DNA from: an uncultured bacterium
GTDB taxonomy: Bacteria; Bacillota; Clostridia; Lachnospirales; Lachnospiraceae
Direction: 5' to 3'
Length of the DNA: 45,313 nucleotides
Assembly: GCA_947175015.1 (NCBI GenBank)
Contig: CAMWLE010000017.1
Location: 1 to 45,313 of the forward strand
A model generated the notes under the pieces. It saw nothing but the letters and a program-made list of their open reading frames with translations, was not told where the DNA came from and did not search any database. The position numbers were made by a program, and so were the translations under genes. Each line of letters opens with the position of its first letter. Position 1 is the first letter of the stretch. Below, in pieces: positions 24,367-34,277 of the stretch.

Positions 24367-26590
24367 TGCCATGAGGGAAGATCTGCGGCATAAGATATGG
24401 ATGATTGTCTTATTTACATTGATAAGCTTTCTGGCGGTGCCTATGGTATGGCTGCTGATCAGGAGCAATATGTCTGTGGACTGGAGAGAGGCTTATTATT
24501 TCAGTGATGAGGTGACCGGACGGGCGATTAACCAAGTCTTGGATTTTTGTATGTACTATCTGCTTGGCATAGGCGGAATGATTGCTATTATGGCCGGATT
24601 GGTGGTGGGATTGTTCGGTTTTCGGTATGTATTCCATAAAAACAGGGTGGACTTCTACCATAGCCTGCCTGTAAAACGCGGAACCTTGTATGGAGTCTGT
24701 TATGTGGATGGTATTTTGGTATGGCTGATTCCCTTTAGCATATGCCTGATATTGACAATGGTTTTTGCAGGTGGGTTTTTGGGAAGGCTGGGCGGTACGG
24801 ATATGGTAATCAGGATGTGTGTATTGACAGGACAGAGCCTCTTAGTGATATTGATCATTTTTATGCTGGTGTATCACTTGGTGTTGGTGGCTGTGATGAT
24901 GAGCGGCAATATTCTGAATACCTTAGTCAATATGCTATTGCTGGGATTTGGAGTGATCAGTGTATATGGAATGTGGAGGACATTTTTTGAATATTATATG
25001 TCAACGTTTTACAATGGAAGGTTTCCCGATGAAGTACTGGTATATACTTCTCCGCTTTTTGATGCAATCTACTTACTGTTTTCGATGAATGAAACGAGGA
25101 GTACATGGAGTCTGTGGCTGACGATTCTCATAAATTTGTTTCTGGCGGCGGTTTTGGGAGTATGCGGATGGATGATGTATCAAAGGAGGGAATCCGAGCT
25201 TGCGGAGCAGGGAGTCCGAGGCAAAGCGGTGACGACGTTTTTGAGAGTGGCAGCCAGTATGGTGGCAGGCATGGGAGGATGGCTGCTTTTCATTTTGGTG
25301 ACGGATGATATAGGGGGCATTGTGGGGGTTGCCTGGAAGTCCTTCGGCGCTATATTGCTTTCGGTGTTTGCGTTTGGTGTGTTGGATGTGATTTTTCATA
25401 TGGAATTCGGGGCTTTTTTGGCACATAAATTTCAGATGGCAGGGACTGTAATACTGACGCTGCTGATTTGTTTTGCGTTTTATCAAGATTGGTTTGGCTA
25501 TGATACATATCTGCCTGAAAAAGAGGAGATTGCGCAGATTGCGGTCTTTGACAGCCAATTTGCCAATTACTATAACAGGGAAGAAGGAACGCAGGAAGTT
25601 CTGGAAAATATGCAGTTTCAGGATGTGGATGTTATATATGCTTTTCTGGAGAGTGCTGTAAATATACAAGCCGGGAGCGATGCAAGCAGATACGATGGAG
25701 CGGCAGGGTATGAGTCTGTGGACACGAAGGTGACATTGAAAAATGGCAAAAGTTATTATCGCAGTTATATTGTGCCGGCAGTTAAGGAGATACTATGGCC
25801 ATTGTACACAAGCAGGGAATATCTGGATGCGGCTTATTGGATCAGTGAGGAATATCTGGAGGAGCTGCGGAATGTTATTCTGTTCAGGGACGGACAGCAG
25901 TTGTCCGCGGAGAATGCAGAATTGGTCGCAAATCTGGTCAGGGCGTATCATCAGGATCTGCTGGAACATACGGAAGAAATACTGTCAGGGGAGGGGCAGC
26001 TTCTGGTGCGAGTGCGGCTGGAAGGTGTTACTCAGAAAAATGGCAGTGCAGCTCGGAGGGAGCGTGTATTGGATGTTTATTCCTTTATGGAGCATGTGAC
26101 AGAAGTTTTGGGGAGAGCAGGTTATGAGGAATGGGTGAAACCGCGGGAGGCTTCATCGGTTGCTTCCATTCAACTTGGATTGTATACATATCTGGACGGG
26201 ACGGAGACAGCGGAGGACGTTATGGCCATGGCGCTGAAACTATATGGTGTCGAGGAAATGCCGCAAACAGAGGGACAGGGAACGGAAGAAACAGATTTTA
26301 CTTCCGGAGAAGCGGTCTATGATATGCCTGTGATGACAGAAACTTTCGAGGCTGGGATTTCACCTGTGCTGCAGATTACGGACCGGGCGGAAATAGAGGA
26401 ATTGCTTCCCTGTCTCAGTTATGTGGGGACCATCAATGGCAGCAGGCTGAAGAGGCAGTATGTCAGGGTCATGGTGGTGGATTATTGGGGAAATACCAAT
26501 GAATGTTATATTCCGAAGGGAGTTCTTCCGATGAAATATATCTGCCGGTTTGCGGATGTAGTACAGGCATATGAGGTACAAGGGGAATAG
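24341..26590 (+). CDS. ABC transporter permease with large extracytoplasmic C-terminal region
   Basis: 749 residues; AAAGGGG precedes ATG 24341 (ATG 24344 is also possible). Six or seven hydrophobic segments occupy the first 380 residues (for example IWMIVLFTLISFLAVPMVWLL and LLVILIIFMLVYHLVLVAVMM, quoted in part). A later membrane segment near 365-385 (MAGTVILTLLICFAFYQDWF) is followed by about 360 hydrophilic residues with no further membrane span, predicted to lie outside the membrane. Such a soluble extension is unusual for a YtrC/D-like permease and may bind a peptide or cell-wall precursor. The gene overlaps the ATPase gene. Long terminal domain not recognised. Confidence 0.85.
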   Translation: MMSRRLFFNAMREDLRHKIWMIVLFTLISFLAVPMVWLLIRSNMSVDWREAYYFSDEVTGRAINQVLDFCMYYLLGIGGMIAIMAGLVVGLFGFRYVFHKNRVDFYHSLPVKRGTLYGVCYVDGILVWLIPFSICLILTMVFAGGFLGRLGGTDMVIRMCVLTGQSLLVILIIFMLVYHLVLVAVMMSGNILNTLVNMLLLGFGVISVYGMWRTFFEYYMSTFYNGRFPDEVLVYTSPLFDAIYLLFSMNETRSTWSLWLTILINLFLAAVLGVCGWMMYQRRESELAEQGVRGKAVTTFLRVAASMVAGMGGWLLFILVTDDIGGIVGVAWKSFGAILLSVFAFGVLDVIFHMEFGAFLAHKFQMAGTVILTLLICFAFYQDWFGYDTYLPEKEEIAQIAVFDSQFANYYNREEGTQEVLENMQFQDVDVIYAFLESAVNIQAGSDASRYDGAAGYESVDTKVTLKNGKSYYRSYIVPAVKEILWPLYTSREYLDAAYWISEEYLEELRNVILFRDGQQLSAENAELVANLVRAYHQDLLEHTEEILSGEGQLLVRVRLEGVTQKNGSAARRERVLDVYSFMEHVTEVLGRAGYEEWVKPREASSVASIQLGLYTYLDGTETAEDVMAMALKLYGVEEMPQTEGQGTEETDFTSGEAVYDMPVMTETFEAGISPVLQITDRAEIEELLPCLSYVGTINGSRLKRQYVRVMVVDYWGNTNECYIPKGVLPMKYICRFADVVQAYEVQGE

Positions 26591-26625
26591 GAAAAGGGTT
26601 GCTGAAAATAAAAAGCAAAGGCCTG

Positions 26626-26666
26626 AAAAACAGCCATAAAACCAATCCGGTTTTATGGCTGTTTTT
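26626..26666 (+). terminator. Strong bidirectional terminator between convergent genes
   Basis: An 18-bp perfect stem (26626-26643 with 26649-26666) around a 5-base loop, with A5 on the left and T6 on the right, so it works for the permease gene on the plus strand and for the pectinesterase gene on the minus strand. Confidence 0.93.
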
Positions 26667-26680
26667 TGAAGGTTTTCAAG

Positions 26681-27730
26681 CTAAATTGCAGCAGGGTTCC
26701 AGCCTTGCAGTACATTTTCAATAGTATATCCGGCTGCTTCTTCGGCGGTAAGCTGGCAGGAGAAATCAACTCTTGCCTCCGGGTTGGCGCCGGGGCCAAA
26801 GGACTGATATTCCGCATAGTAGAAATGCCCATGGGGTTTCTTCCAATCATTCCAGCCTTCGGGATGGATATGAGCCCCCATCTCACAATGAATGAAGACG
26901 GTCTTGGCATATTCTCGCCAGGGGCGTCCTAAATAAACGGAGTCAGGAGGACAATCGCTTTCCAGTTTACAATCCCTGAATACATATCCAAAGGGTTCGC
27001 GTTGGGGGGTGGAGGCTGCGGTAATATAGCCGCAATTGACATGTTCACCGGCTGCTGCCGCTTCTTTTTTGTCTTCACGCATTGCGGAAAAAATAACACA
27101 ATTGTCAAAAAAAGCGATGGCGCTGCCGAAGATAAAGTCAACATCTCCGCTGATATAGCAGTTGCGGTAGCATTGCCTTCCCATGATCCGGGGCTTGGCT
27201 TCGCCTGGGCCTTTGAATCCGCCGGGCTGCATTTCCTGTTCCGGGAGCGGTGCGGTAAACAGAGTGTCCTGATGGCCCAATAATGCGCAGTCTTCAAAAT
27301 AATTTCTGTCGCCGTCCACGTATAGGGCAAGTGCCTGTCCGACCTCCGCACCATATCCGGCATCATTTTGGAATGTCAGGTGTCTGGCAGTGAAATCGTG
27401 GGTGTCAATGCGTACGGAGGCGGTACGGAAAGTGCCGCGCTTGTCCCCTTCGGGCATCAGATGTGCCGCACCGTCGCCATAGACCAATACCACATCTTCC
27501 CGGTTTTCACCTTCGCCCAAAAGGGTCAGTCCGGGGCGGGTGATGACCAGTTTCTCACGATAGATACCCTTTCCGATATGTATGGTTACTGGTGCTAAAT
27601 CAAGTTCCGGTGCGGGAAATATTTTTTCCGCAGCTTCGCAGGGGACACTTTCCAATGCCTCTGCAATGGTTCGGAAATTAGGGGATTTTTCCGGCATGTT
27701 TACATAGAGATGAATTGTTGTCTGGTTCAT
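26681..27730 (-). CDS. Pectin methylesterase (carbohydrate esterase family 8), cytoplasmic
   Basis: 349 residues. It has the CE8 signature set: IHIGKGIYREKL, GQALALYVDGDR, GHQDTLF with the catalytic Asp, GDVDFIFGSAIAFF with the second catalytic Asp, and YLGRPWREYAKTVF with the catalytic Arg. The enzyme removes methyl esters from homogalacturonan, giving methanol and free galacturonate residues for polygalacturonase. No signal peptide, so like the GH28 enzyme at 12821 it should work on imported oligomers. It lies 12 kb from the other pectin genes and alone between a terminator and the secA control region. Confidence 0.93.
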   Translation of the reverse strand: MNQTTIHLYVNMPEKSPNFRTIAEALESVPCEAAEKIFPAPELDLAPVTIHIGKGIYREKLVITRPGLTLLGEGENREDVVLVYGDGAAHLMPEGDKRGTFRTASVRIDTHDFTARHLTFQNDAGYGAEVGQALALYVDGDRNYFEDCALLGHQDTLFTAPLPEQEMQPGGFKGPGEAKPRIMGRQCYRNCYISGDVDFIFGSAIAFFDNCVIFSAMREDKKEAAAAGEHVNCGYITAASTPQREPFGYVFRDCKLESDCPPDSVYLGRPWREYAKTVFIHCEMGAHIHPEGWNDWKKPHGHFYYAEYQSFGPGANPEARVDFSCQLTAEEAAGYTIENVLQGWNPAAI

Positions 27731-28043
27731 AGTGATACCTCGCTTATTCTAGTGATTGAAATGATAACAGACGAAAATGCCATGTGCTGCTCTTTGTCAG
27801 CAACTCCATTATTCCGTTATCTCTTACCATTTTATACGCTGTGCTCATAAATTACAAGAAACAAAAGAGAAAGATTGACGCAAATGCCGCTGAATATTAT
27901 AATTAACAGGCAGGAGATTGCCGCAAGAATGCGGAGGACATAAGCTAAATGAACAACCATCCAGTGCAGTTGTACATGGATGAGAGGAAATAGAGGATAA
28001 GCAAAAGTTAATAAAAAGTTCAGGACTATATGGAATATGGGTG

Positions 28044-28072
28044 TTGAATCTATCAAACAAATCTGTTACAAT
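28044..28072 (+). promoter_or_regulatory. Sigma-A promoter of secA-prfB
   Basis: TTGAAT (28044-28049), 17 bp, TACAAT (28067-28072). It leaves a leader of about 160 bases before the GTG of secA. The gap 27731-28043 also should hold the promoter of the minus-strand pectinesterase gene; none is clear. Confidence 0.65.
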
Positions 28073-28103
28073 AGACTGTAAGTTTGTGGTTACGATTTGT
28101 GTG

Positions 28104-28190
28104 ATGGTTTTGGAGAATCCGCAGGCAGTCATCTTTCTATGGTGGCTTCTGTACAGGAAGACCGGAATTGCTGCGTGGGATGAGTCGTAA
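28104..28190 (+). other. Possible 28-residue leader peptide upstream of secA
   Basis: ATG 28104 to TAA 28190 encodes MVLENPQAVIFLWWLLYRK and ten further residues, with a short hydrophobic stretch. It lies in the secA leader, as do the secretion-monitoring peptides SecM and VemP in other bacteria, but there is no Shine-Dalgarno sequence and the hydrophobic run is short. Listed as a possibility only. Confidence 0.15.
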
Positions 28191-28238
28191 CAGACGATAG
28201 CTTTTTCAGAAACAGACCATAGAAAGGTATGGAAATCC

Positions 28239-30806
28239 GTGAAAGTAATTGATAAAATATTTGGAACACACAGTGACAGAGAATTAAAACGTATTGCGCC
28301 GCTGGTAGAGAAAATCGAATCGCTGCGCCCGGAGATGATGGAACTTTCCGATGAGGCGCTTCGAGGGAAGACTGCAGAATACAAAAAGAGACTGGCGGAC
28401 GGAGCCACATTGGATGAGCTGCTTCCGGAGGCCTATGCTACGGCCCGTGAAGCGGCGAGGCGTGTCCTGCATTCGGAGCATTACCGCGTACAGCTCATAG
28501 GCGGCATTATTCTCCACCAGGGACGTATTGCTGAAATGCGTACAGGTGAAGGTAAAACCCAGACTGCCATATTGCCGGCGTATCTGAATGCGCTGGAGGG
28601 CAAGGGCGTACATGTGGTTACGGTCAATGATTATCTGGCAAAGCGTGATGCGGAATGGATGGGGCAGGTACATGAATTCCTGGGGCTTTCCGTGGGGGTG
28701 GTGCTGAACAGCATGACTTCCGAAGAGCGGCAGAAAGCATATCAATGCGATATTACGTATGTGACTAACAACGAGCTTGGTTTTGATTACCTGCGTGATA
28801 ACATGGTGGTCTACAAAGAACAGTTGGTGCTGCGTGATTTACACTTCTGTATTATTGATGAGGTGGACTCGGTGTTGGTCGATGAGGCTCGTACTCCATT
28901 GATCATATCCGGGCAGAGCGGCAAATCCACAGCCCTTTATGAAATGTGTGACCTGCTTGCACGCCGCATGCAGCGTGGCGAGGACATGCAGGAGTTGACC
29001 AAGATGGATGCCATTATGGGTGTGGTACAGGAAGAGACAGGGGACTTTATCGTAAATGAAAAAGATAAAGTAGTCAATCTGACCGCTGCGGGCATGAAAA
29101 AGGTGGAGGATTTCTTCCACATTCAGAATTATGCCGATCCGGAGAATCTGGAAATCCAGCATAATATTATACTGGCATTGCGGGCCCATAATTTAATGTT
29201 CAGAGATCAGGATTATGTGGTGAAGGATGACCAGGTCTTGATTGTGGATGAGTTCACAGGGCGTATTATGCCGGGACGTCGTTATTCCGATGGTCTGCAT
29301 CAGGCCATTGAAGCGAAAGAAAAAGTGAAGGTGAAGAGAGAGAGCAAAACTCTTGCCACCATTACTTTCCAGAATTTCTTTAATTTATTTGAGAAAAAGT
29401 GCGGCATGACAGGTACTGCGCTGACGGAGGAGAAGGAATTTCGTGAGATTTACGGTATGGATGTGGTGGAGATTCCCACCAATGTACCTGTGGTCCGCAT
29501 TGATCAGCAAGATGCTGTGTATAAAACCAAAGCGGAGAAGCTGAACGCCATTGTGGATGCTGTGGAAGAGGCACATGCCAAGGGGCAGCCGGTGTTGGTA
29601 GGCACGATTACCATTGAGGCCAGCGAAGAGTTAAGCAAGATGCTTACAAAACGAGGATTACAGCATAAAGTGCTGAATGCCAAATTCCATGAGCTGGAGG
29701 CAGAAATTGTAGCGGATGCCGGTGTTCATGGCGCTATTACCATAGCTACCAATATGGCAGGGCGCGGTACGGATATTAAGCTGGATGAAGAGTCCAGGGC
29801 AGCAGGCGGTCTGAAGATTATCGGTACGGAACGCCATGAGTCAAGACGTATTGACAACCAGCTGCGGGGCCGTTCCGGACGTCAGGGAGATCCCGGTGAA
29901 TCCAAGTTCTATATTTCCCTGCAGGATGATCTTATGAGGTTGTTCGGGTCCGAACGGTTAATCGGCATGTTCAATGCCATGGGTGTGCCGGAGGGACAGG
30001 AGATTGAGCACAAGGCGCTTACCAATGCCATTGAATCCGCCCAGAAGAAGATTGAGAACAATAACTTTGGCATTCGTAAGAATCTGTTGGAATATGACAG
30101 GGTTATGAGTGAACAGCGTGAGATTATCTATGAAGAGCGTCGGAGAGTTTTAAACGGTGAGAGCATGCGTGATTTCATCTACAAGATGATCACGGATATT
30201 GTAGAGAATTGTGTGGACATCAGTATCAATGAGGATGCGGAAGTGAGTGAGTGGAATTTCACAGAACTGAACACGCTCTTGCTGCCGACCATTCCCTTGG
30301 AACCCTTGTCCGCAGAGCGGGTGCAGAAGCCTAAGAAGAACAGTCTCAAGCAGCAGTTGAAAGAGGAGGCCGTGAAGCTCTATGAGAGCAAGGAAGCGGA
30401 ATTTCCCAATGCGGATGCCATCCGTGAGTTGGAGCGGGTGATTCTGCTGAAAGTGATTGACAGGAAGTGGATGGATCATATTGATGATATGGAACAGCTT
30501 CGGCAGGGAATCGGTCTGCAGGCATATGGTCAGAGAGATCCATTGGTGGAATACAAGATGAGCGGCTACGATATGTTTGATGAGATGACGCAAAATATCA
30601 AGGAAGAAACAGTTCGTCTTCTGTTCCATATTAAAGTAGAGCAGAAAGTGGAAAGGGAGCAGGTGGCAAAGGTGACAGGTACCAATAAGGATGATTCATT
30701 GGCCAAAGCGCCTGCGAAACGCAGCAATGTCAAAGTATATCCCAACGATCCCTGTCCATGCGGCAGCGGCAAGAAATATAAACAGTGCTGCGGGCGTAAA
30801 GTGTAA
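28239..30806 (+). CDS. secA: Protein translocase ATPase SecA
   Basis: 855 residues from GTG 28239; AAAGG lies about 11 bases upstream. All SecA landmarks are present: N-terminal [12 protein letters not shown], Walker [34 protein letters not shown], the DEVDS box [21 protein letters not shown] (quoted as [13 protein letters not shown]), ITFQNFF, GTATDIKL-type motif [30 protein letters not shown], the helical scaffold, and a C-terminal zinc-binding SEC-C motif [16 protein letters not shown]. It drives ATP-dependent export through SecYEG. prfB follows 34 bp on in the same direction, a common pairing in Firmicutes. The SEC-C coding stretch shares 26 identical bases with that of the J-like gene at 8069-8094. 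Confidence 0.98.
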   Translation: MKVIDKIFGTHSDRELKRIAPLVEKIESLRPEMMELSDEALRGKTAEYKKRLADGATLDELLPEAYATAREAARRVLHSEHYRVQLIGGIILHQGRIAEMRTGEGKTQTAILPAYLNALEGKGVHVVTVNDYLAKRDAEWMGQVHEFLGLSVGVVLNSMTSEERQKAYQCDITYVTNNELGFDYLRDNMVVYKEQLVLRDLHFCIIDEVDSVLVDEARTPLIISGQSGKSTALYEMCDLLARRMQRGEDMQELTKMDAIMGVVQEETGDFIVNEKDKVVNLTAAGMKKVEDFFHIQNYADPENLEIQHNIILALRAHNLMFRDQDYVVKDDQVLIVDEFTGRIMPGRRYSDGLHQAIEAKEKVKVKRESKTLATITFQNFFNLFEKKCGMTGTALTEEKEFREIYGMDVVEIPTNVPVVRIDQQDAVYKTKAEKLNAIVDAVEEAHAKGQPVLVGTITIEASEELSKMLTKRGLQHKVLNAKFHELEAEIVADAGVHGAITIATNMAGRGTDIKLDEESRAAGGLKIIGTERHESRRIDNQLRGRSGRQGDPGESKFYISLQDDLMRLFGSERLIGMFNAMGVPEGQEIEHKALTNAIESAQKKIENNNFGIRKNLLEYDRVMSEQREIIYEERRRVLNGESMRDFIYKMITDIVENCVDISINEDAEVSEWNFTELNTLLLPTIPLEPLSAERVQKPKKNSLKQQLKEEAVKLYESKEAEFPNADAIRELERVILLKVIDRKWMDHIDDMEQLRQGIGLQAYGQRDPLVEYKMSGYDMFDEMTQNIKEETVRLLFHIKVEQKVEREQVAKVTGTNKDDSLAKAPAKRSNVKVYPNDPCPCGSGKKYKQCCGRKV

Positions 30807-30840
30807 AGGAATAAAAAATGTAGAAAGAAGGTGACGTTAA

Positions 30841-31963
30841 GTGGTAGAATTAGACCAGATGAAGACAGAAATTTTATCTTATGAAACTCCATTAGCGGAA
30901 GTGAGGGATTCACTTTGACCTGGCGAACAAGTCAAAGCGGATAGAAGAATTGGAGATGGAAATGGAAGCGCCTGGTTTCTGGGATGACCCTGACCGCTCC
31001 AACAATAAGATGAAAGAATTGAAGAATCTGAAAGATACCGTAGAAGGCTGTAACAGGCTTTCTGGTCAATACGATGATATTCTGACATTGATAGAAATGG
31101 GTTATGAGGAAAATGATGCTTCTCTGATCCCTGACATTCGTGCGGAATTAGATGAATTTGTCAGTGAATTTGAGACACTGCGTATTGGAACATTACTTTC
31201 CGGTGAATATGATAAAAACAATGCCATCCTGAAGCTGAATGCCGGCGCAGGCGGTACGGAGAGCTGTGATTGGTGCGGTATGCTGTACAGAATGTATACC
31301 AGATGGGCAGAGCGAAAGGGATTCAGTGTGGATGTGCTGGATTACCTGGATGGGGATGAGGCAGGAATCAAGTCGGTCACTTTCCAGGTCAATGGGATCA
31401 ATGCCTATGGCTATCTGAAATCCGAGAAAGGTGTACACAGGCTGGTGAGGATTTCGCCTTTTAATGCCCAGGGGAAGCGTCAGACCTCTTTTGTCTCCCT
31501 GGATGTCATGCCGGACATTGAAGAGGATCTTGATGTGGAGATTGACGAAAAAGATCTGCGCATTGATACCTATCGAAGCAGCGGTGCAGGCGGACAGCAT
31601 ATCAATAAGACTTCATCTGCCATACGAATCACCCATATTCCTACCGGAACTGTGGTACAATGTCAAAATGAACGCAGCCAGTTTCAAAATAAGGACAAGG
31701 CAATGCAGATGTTGAAGGCAAAGCTGTATTTGTTAAAACAGGAAGCAAATGTAGAGAAGCTCTCCGATATCCGAGGCGAAGTGAAAGAGATCGGGTGGGG
31801 CAATCAGATTCGCTCTTATGTGCTGCAGCCTTATACCATGGTGAAGGACCACAGAACAGATGTTGAGACAGGGAATGTGGATGCTGTGTTAGATGGCGGA
31901 TTGGATGCCTTGATCAACGGATATCTGAGATGGGTGAATACGAAGAAAGATGGGGAGAATTAA
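30841..31963 (+). CDS. prfB: Peptide chain release factor 2, with programmed +1 frameshift
   Basis: The gene starts at GTG 30841 (AGAAGG 8 bases upstream). The first 25 codons end in CTT TGA at 30913-30918; a +1 shift there enters the frame that runs to 31963, giving 373 residues, the normal RF2 length. The main frame carries the stop-codon recognition motif SPF (ISPFNAQG) and the catalytic GGQ (SSGAGGQHINKTSS). RF2 releases peptides at UGA and UAA. The in-frame UGA is read by RF2 itself, so low RF2 raises frameshifting and restores the level. Annotation programs that ignore the shift will start the gene late, near 30950. Confidence 0.97.
30904..30919 (+). promoter_or_regulatory. prfB programmed frameshift site
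   Basis: AGGGATTCACTTTGAC: an internal Shine-Dalgarno-like AGGG (30904-30907), then the slippery CTT (30913-30915), the UGA stop (30916-30918) and the following C that weakens termination. This is the classical autoregulatory RF2 site; the usual AGGGGG is reduced to AGGG here with a somewhat longer spacer. Confidence 0.95.
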
Positions 31964-32020
31964 ACTCAAGACCGCCGGAATTTACAAAGTTGCTCATGGC
32001 AAAATGAAGGATTAAATAAG

Positions 32021-32059
32021 AAAAGCGATTACAGCCGATTTTGGTGTGTAGTCGCTTTT
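32021..32059 (+). terminator. Terminator after prfB
   Basis: AAAAGCGATTAC (32021-32032) pairs with GTAGTCGCTTTT (32048-32059) with one G-T pair. The flanking A and T runs allow use in both directions, which suits the convergent gene ending at 32171. Confidence 0.8.
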
Positions 32060-32170
32060 GCATTATAGCTTTGTTAAGTATCTGTTGATCTGCATAAAGA
32101 GGAAAACTGCATTGCCGCGCCCATTGTCAAAAATATACATACAGAGTGCCATTGCGCTAGCTGCGCAGGG

Positions 32171-32938
32171 TTATGACCTCTCAGTTTCTTTCGGATTCAT
32201 CAAATCAAGGAAAAAGTAGGTATAAGTCATCTGCATATAAGGATTCAGCCAAAGGAAACCAATGCCGAAGCTGAGGATACATAACAGCATCAAAGGCAGA
32301 AAGCTTACTTCCAGGTAGAATAATCTGCCTCGCTGCCCTTTCATGAGGCGCCAGCACAGGGACAAGATTTCTCTGGCGGAATACTGAGGGAAATCCAACA
32401 TCAGATAAAAGGACAATTCAATGCCAAGAGAAATTGGAATATATATACTAAAACCGATAACCAGTGCAGCCAGGGCATAGAAGAGCCATTTCCCATCATG
32501 TGTGGACCAATAGTTTTGACCAAGATACAGACAGGGCCATAGACAAATGGTTTGACACAGAACCATAGCGCCTGCAATGGTCAAAATTTTAGAAGAGTCC
32601 GTCCGAAAACCATAGAACAAATCTCTGATCATGTACGGCTGTCCGCAGGCCATATTGAGAAAATATAATGTAATCCCTGCATTCATAACACCTAAGACAA
32701 CTTTTGCTACAAGCAATATCAGGTCAAATACAAAAGATATGGCTGTGGAGGCACTTAAGGAACCTGTACTGAAATACACGGTATTTACAGTAGTGGTGGC
32801 AATGGAACTGATGAAAAGGCTTGTCACTTCGGTGATCAAGACACTTAATAGAAAGATAAGCACCGCGCCGCCATATTTTCCGTCAAGTTTATCCTTGGCA
32901 GTATTCTTCAGTTCATAGTTCTTTTTGTATTGTTTCAT
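32171..32938 (-). CDS. DUF975-family membrane protein
   Basis: 255 residues, GGGAGA upstream of the ATG. N-terminal LKNTAKDKLDGKYGGAVLIF, then about five to six hydrophobic segments, a central YFLNMACGQPYMIRDLFYGFR and a late FYLMLDFPQYSAREILSLCWRLMKGQRG (short pieces of this are the family's hallmark) are typical of DUF975 integral membrane proteins of Firmicutes. Function unknown. The gene is followed by the prfB terminator and preceded by a large hairpin (32988-33035). Confidence 0.85.
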   Translation of the reverse strand: MKQYKKNYELKNTAKDKLDGKYGGAVLIFLLSVLITEVTSLFISSIATTTVNTVYFSTGSLSASTAISFVFDLILLVAKVVLGVMNAGITLYFLNMACGQPYMIRDLFYGFRTDSSKILTIAGAMVLCQTICLWPCLYLGQNYWSTHDGKWLFYALAALVIGFSIYIPISLGIELSFYLMLDFPQYSAREILSLCWRLMKGQRGRLFYLEVSFLPLMLLCILSFGIGFLWLNPYMQMTYTYFFLDLMNPKETERS

Positions 32939-32987
32939 ATACAGATCTCCCTGGAATATGATTGTAATTACGACTCATAAAAGCTGC

Positions 32988-33035
32988 AAATTTGCGCAAC
33001 AGTTCAGATAGGCCGCTGAACTGTTACGCAAATTT
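32988..33035. repeat. 20-bp inverted repeat in the DUF975 upstream region
   Basis: Arms 32988-33007 and 33016-33035 (AAATTTGCG...CAGTTCAG and its complement) match with one mismatch around an 8-base loop. A smaller GATGT/ACATC pair follows at about 33038-33052. With no T-run it is more like an operator or repeat element than a terminator. Confidence 0.7.
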
Positions 33036-33123
33036 ATGATGTGGCATACATCACCCGCGTTCCGGCAGTACCGATTTTGGTGCAGCATTTTGATAGCGAA
33101 ATGTTATTACACCACAATAATAA

Positions 33124-33150
33124 AGTGTAGAGACAAAACTGTTTTACACT
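33124..33150 (-). terminator. Terminator overlapping the stop codon of the SprA-like gene
   Basis: On the minus strand AGTGTA (33150-33145) pairs with TACACT (33129-33124), followed by TTATTATT. The first arm includes the TAA stop of the gene. Short stem, so moderate strength. Confidence 0.5.
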
Positions 33151-33683
33151 GCATAATCCAGGTTCATACCCTCATATTTTGTTCTGTCGGCAGATTTTAA
33201 GTTTTTTTGATAAGGATTATCTTCATTATAATACTTTATCTGGGTATGGGTAGTGCCGCCGGCAACATAGGTGCGTCCGCACTCAGGGCAGACGGCTGTG
33301 TGGATGGATACGGAAGCGGAGATGACCTTGCCATTGTTCATGGCGGCTTTTTTGTAGGCATTGGATACATGCTCCTGTTCATGGGCACGCACTGCGCTTC
33401 CTGCACTTTCCGGAGATACATGCTGTGGACTCTTGAAAGACACCATCTCATCAGAGCCATCCTGATATTTGCGTTTTTTACAGGTCTGGCATTCTTCGGA
33501 GGGGTCTTTTTGAATACCGGAATTTTTCTCTTCCTTTTCTTCTTCCATGCCGGGGAGCTGTGGGCCGTCAATTGCCCTGCCGTTTCCTGAGAAACCTACC
33601 GAGGCGGAATTATTTGGGCCAAATCCCAATCCGGAATTTCCGTATAGAGTAGTGTTAAAAGTGTTCAATGGCGAAATCATCAT
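33144..33683 (-). CDS. SprA-related putative zinc metalloprotease
   Basis: 179 residues; AGGAGG before the start (ATG 33683 or 33680). The first 60 residues are Gly/Asn/Pro-rich and look disordered. Then CQTCKKRKYQDGSDE, VSFKSPQHVSPESA, the zinc-protease motif AVRAHEQEHVSNAYKKA (HExxH), and CPECGRTYVAGGTTHTQIKY. This order fits the SprA-related family, small putative metallopeptidases with two CxxC pairs. Targets are unknown; in this family members often lie near surface or flagellar genes. It forms a two-gene unit with the upstream membrane protein gene 26 bp away. Confidence 0.8.
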   Translation of the reverse strand: MMISPLNTFNTTLYGNSGLGFGPNNSASVGFSGNGRAIDGPQLPGMEEEKEEKNSGIQKDPSEECQTCKKRKYQDGSDEMVSFKSPQHVSPESAGSAVRAHEQEHVSNAYKKAAMNNGKVISASVSIHTAVCPECGRTYVAGGTTHTQIKYYNEDNPYQKNLKSADRTKYEGMNLDYAV

Positions 33684-33709
33684 ATAAAAACCTCCTGTTC
33701 CATCATGGA

Positions 33710-34165
33710 TTATTCAAATGAATATCCATAATATTCTTCCATAAACTCCTTAAAGTCTATGCCGTACATTTGCTGTGTCACGGCATCTAACTGGCCGCGG
33801 AAGGCATCGTTCTCCATAAGTGTGGGCAGCATGGCAAAAGAATTAATCATGAGAATGATAGCAGATACAATGCCCAGGCAGGAAGATACGACACCTATCA
33901 GGCAGGCGGAGTTCATTTTCTTACCTTTGCGGTAAGTGAGTGCGGCGAAAAGGATTCCTAACGCTCCCAGAGGCAGAGACAGAATACCGGTACAACATGC
34001 CGTCACAGACATCAGTCCGCATACACCGGATGCGATCATAAACCCCTGACCGTAAGGCCGGTGCGTGGGTTGGTTGTAATAACTGCTGTTGGAAGCATTG
34101 CTGTTCCATCTGTCCCACTGGTCATTGTTATTCTGCTGATTCTGGTTGTTGCGGTTAAAATCCAT
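33710..34165 (-). CDS. Small membrane protein, DUF4190-like
   Basis: 151 residues. An Asn/Gln-rich N-terminus (NRNNQNQQNNND) is followed by two membrane segments, GFMIASGVCGLMSVTACCTGILSLPLGALGILFA (in two parts) and SACLIGVVSSCLGIVSAIILMIN, separated by a basic turn LTYRKGKKMN. This is the DUF4190 plan of Firmicute membrane proteins. The C-terminal 45 residues are acidic and aromatic (FKEFMEEYYGYSFE). Function unknown; encoded upstream of the SprA-like protease. Confidence 0.7.
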   Translation of the reverse strand: MDFNRNNQNQQNNNDQWDRWNSNASNSSYYNQPTHRPYGQGFMIASGVCGLMSVTACCTGILSLPLGALGILFAALTYRKGKKMNSACLIGVVSSCLGIVSAIILMINSFAMLPTLMENDAFRGQLDAVTQQMYGIDFKEFMEEYYGYSFE

Positions 34166-34277
34166 ATTTTACACCCTTCAATTTCTTATTATAAGTATAA
34201 AACCTCTTTTCCTATACTTTACCATTTCTACATTCATCTGTCAAAAAAAAATTTAAGAAAAAGATAGTTGGTACTTT

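Noticed and set aside
30950..31963. prfB starting at ATG 30950
   Set aside because: It would lose the conserved N-terminus; the upstream 25 codons plus the CTT TGA C shift site restore normal RF2 length.
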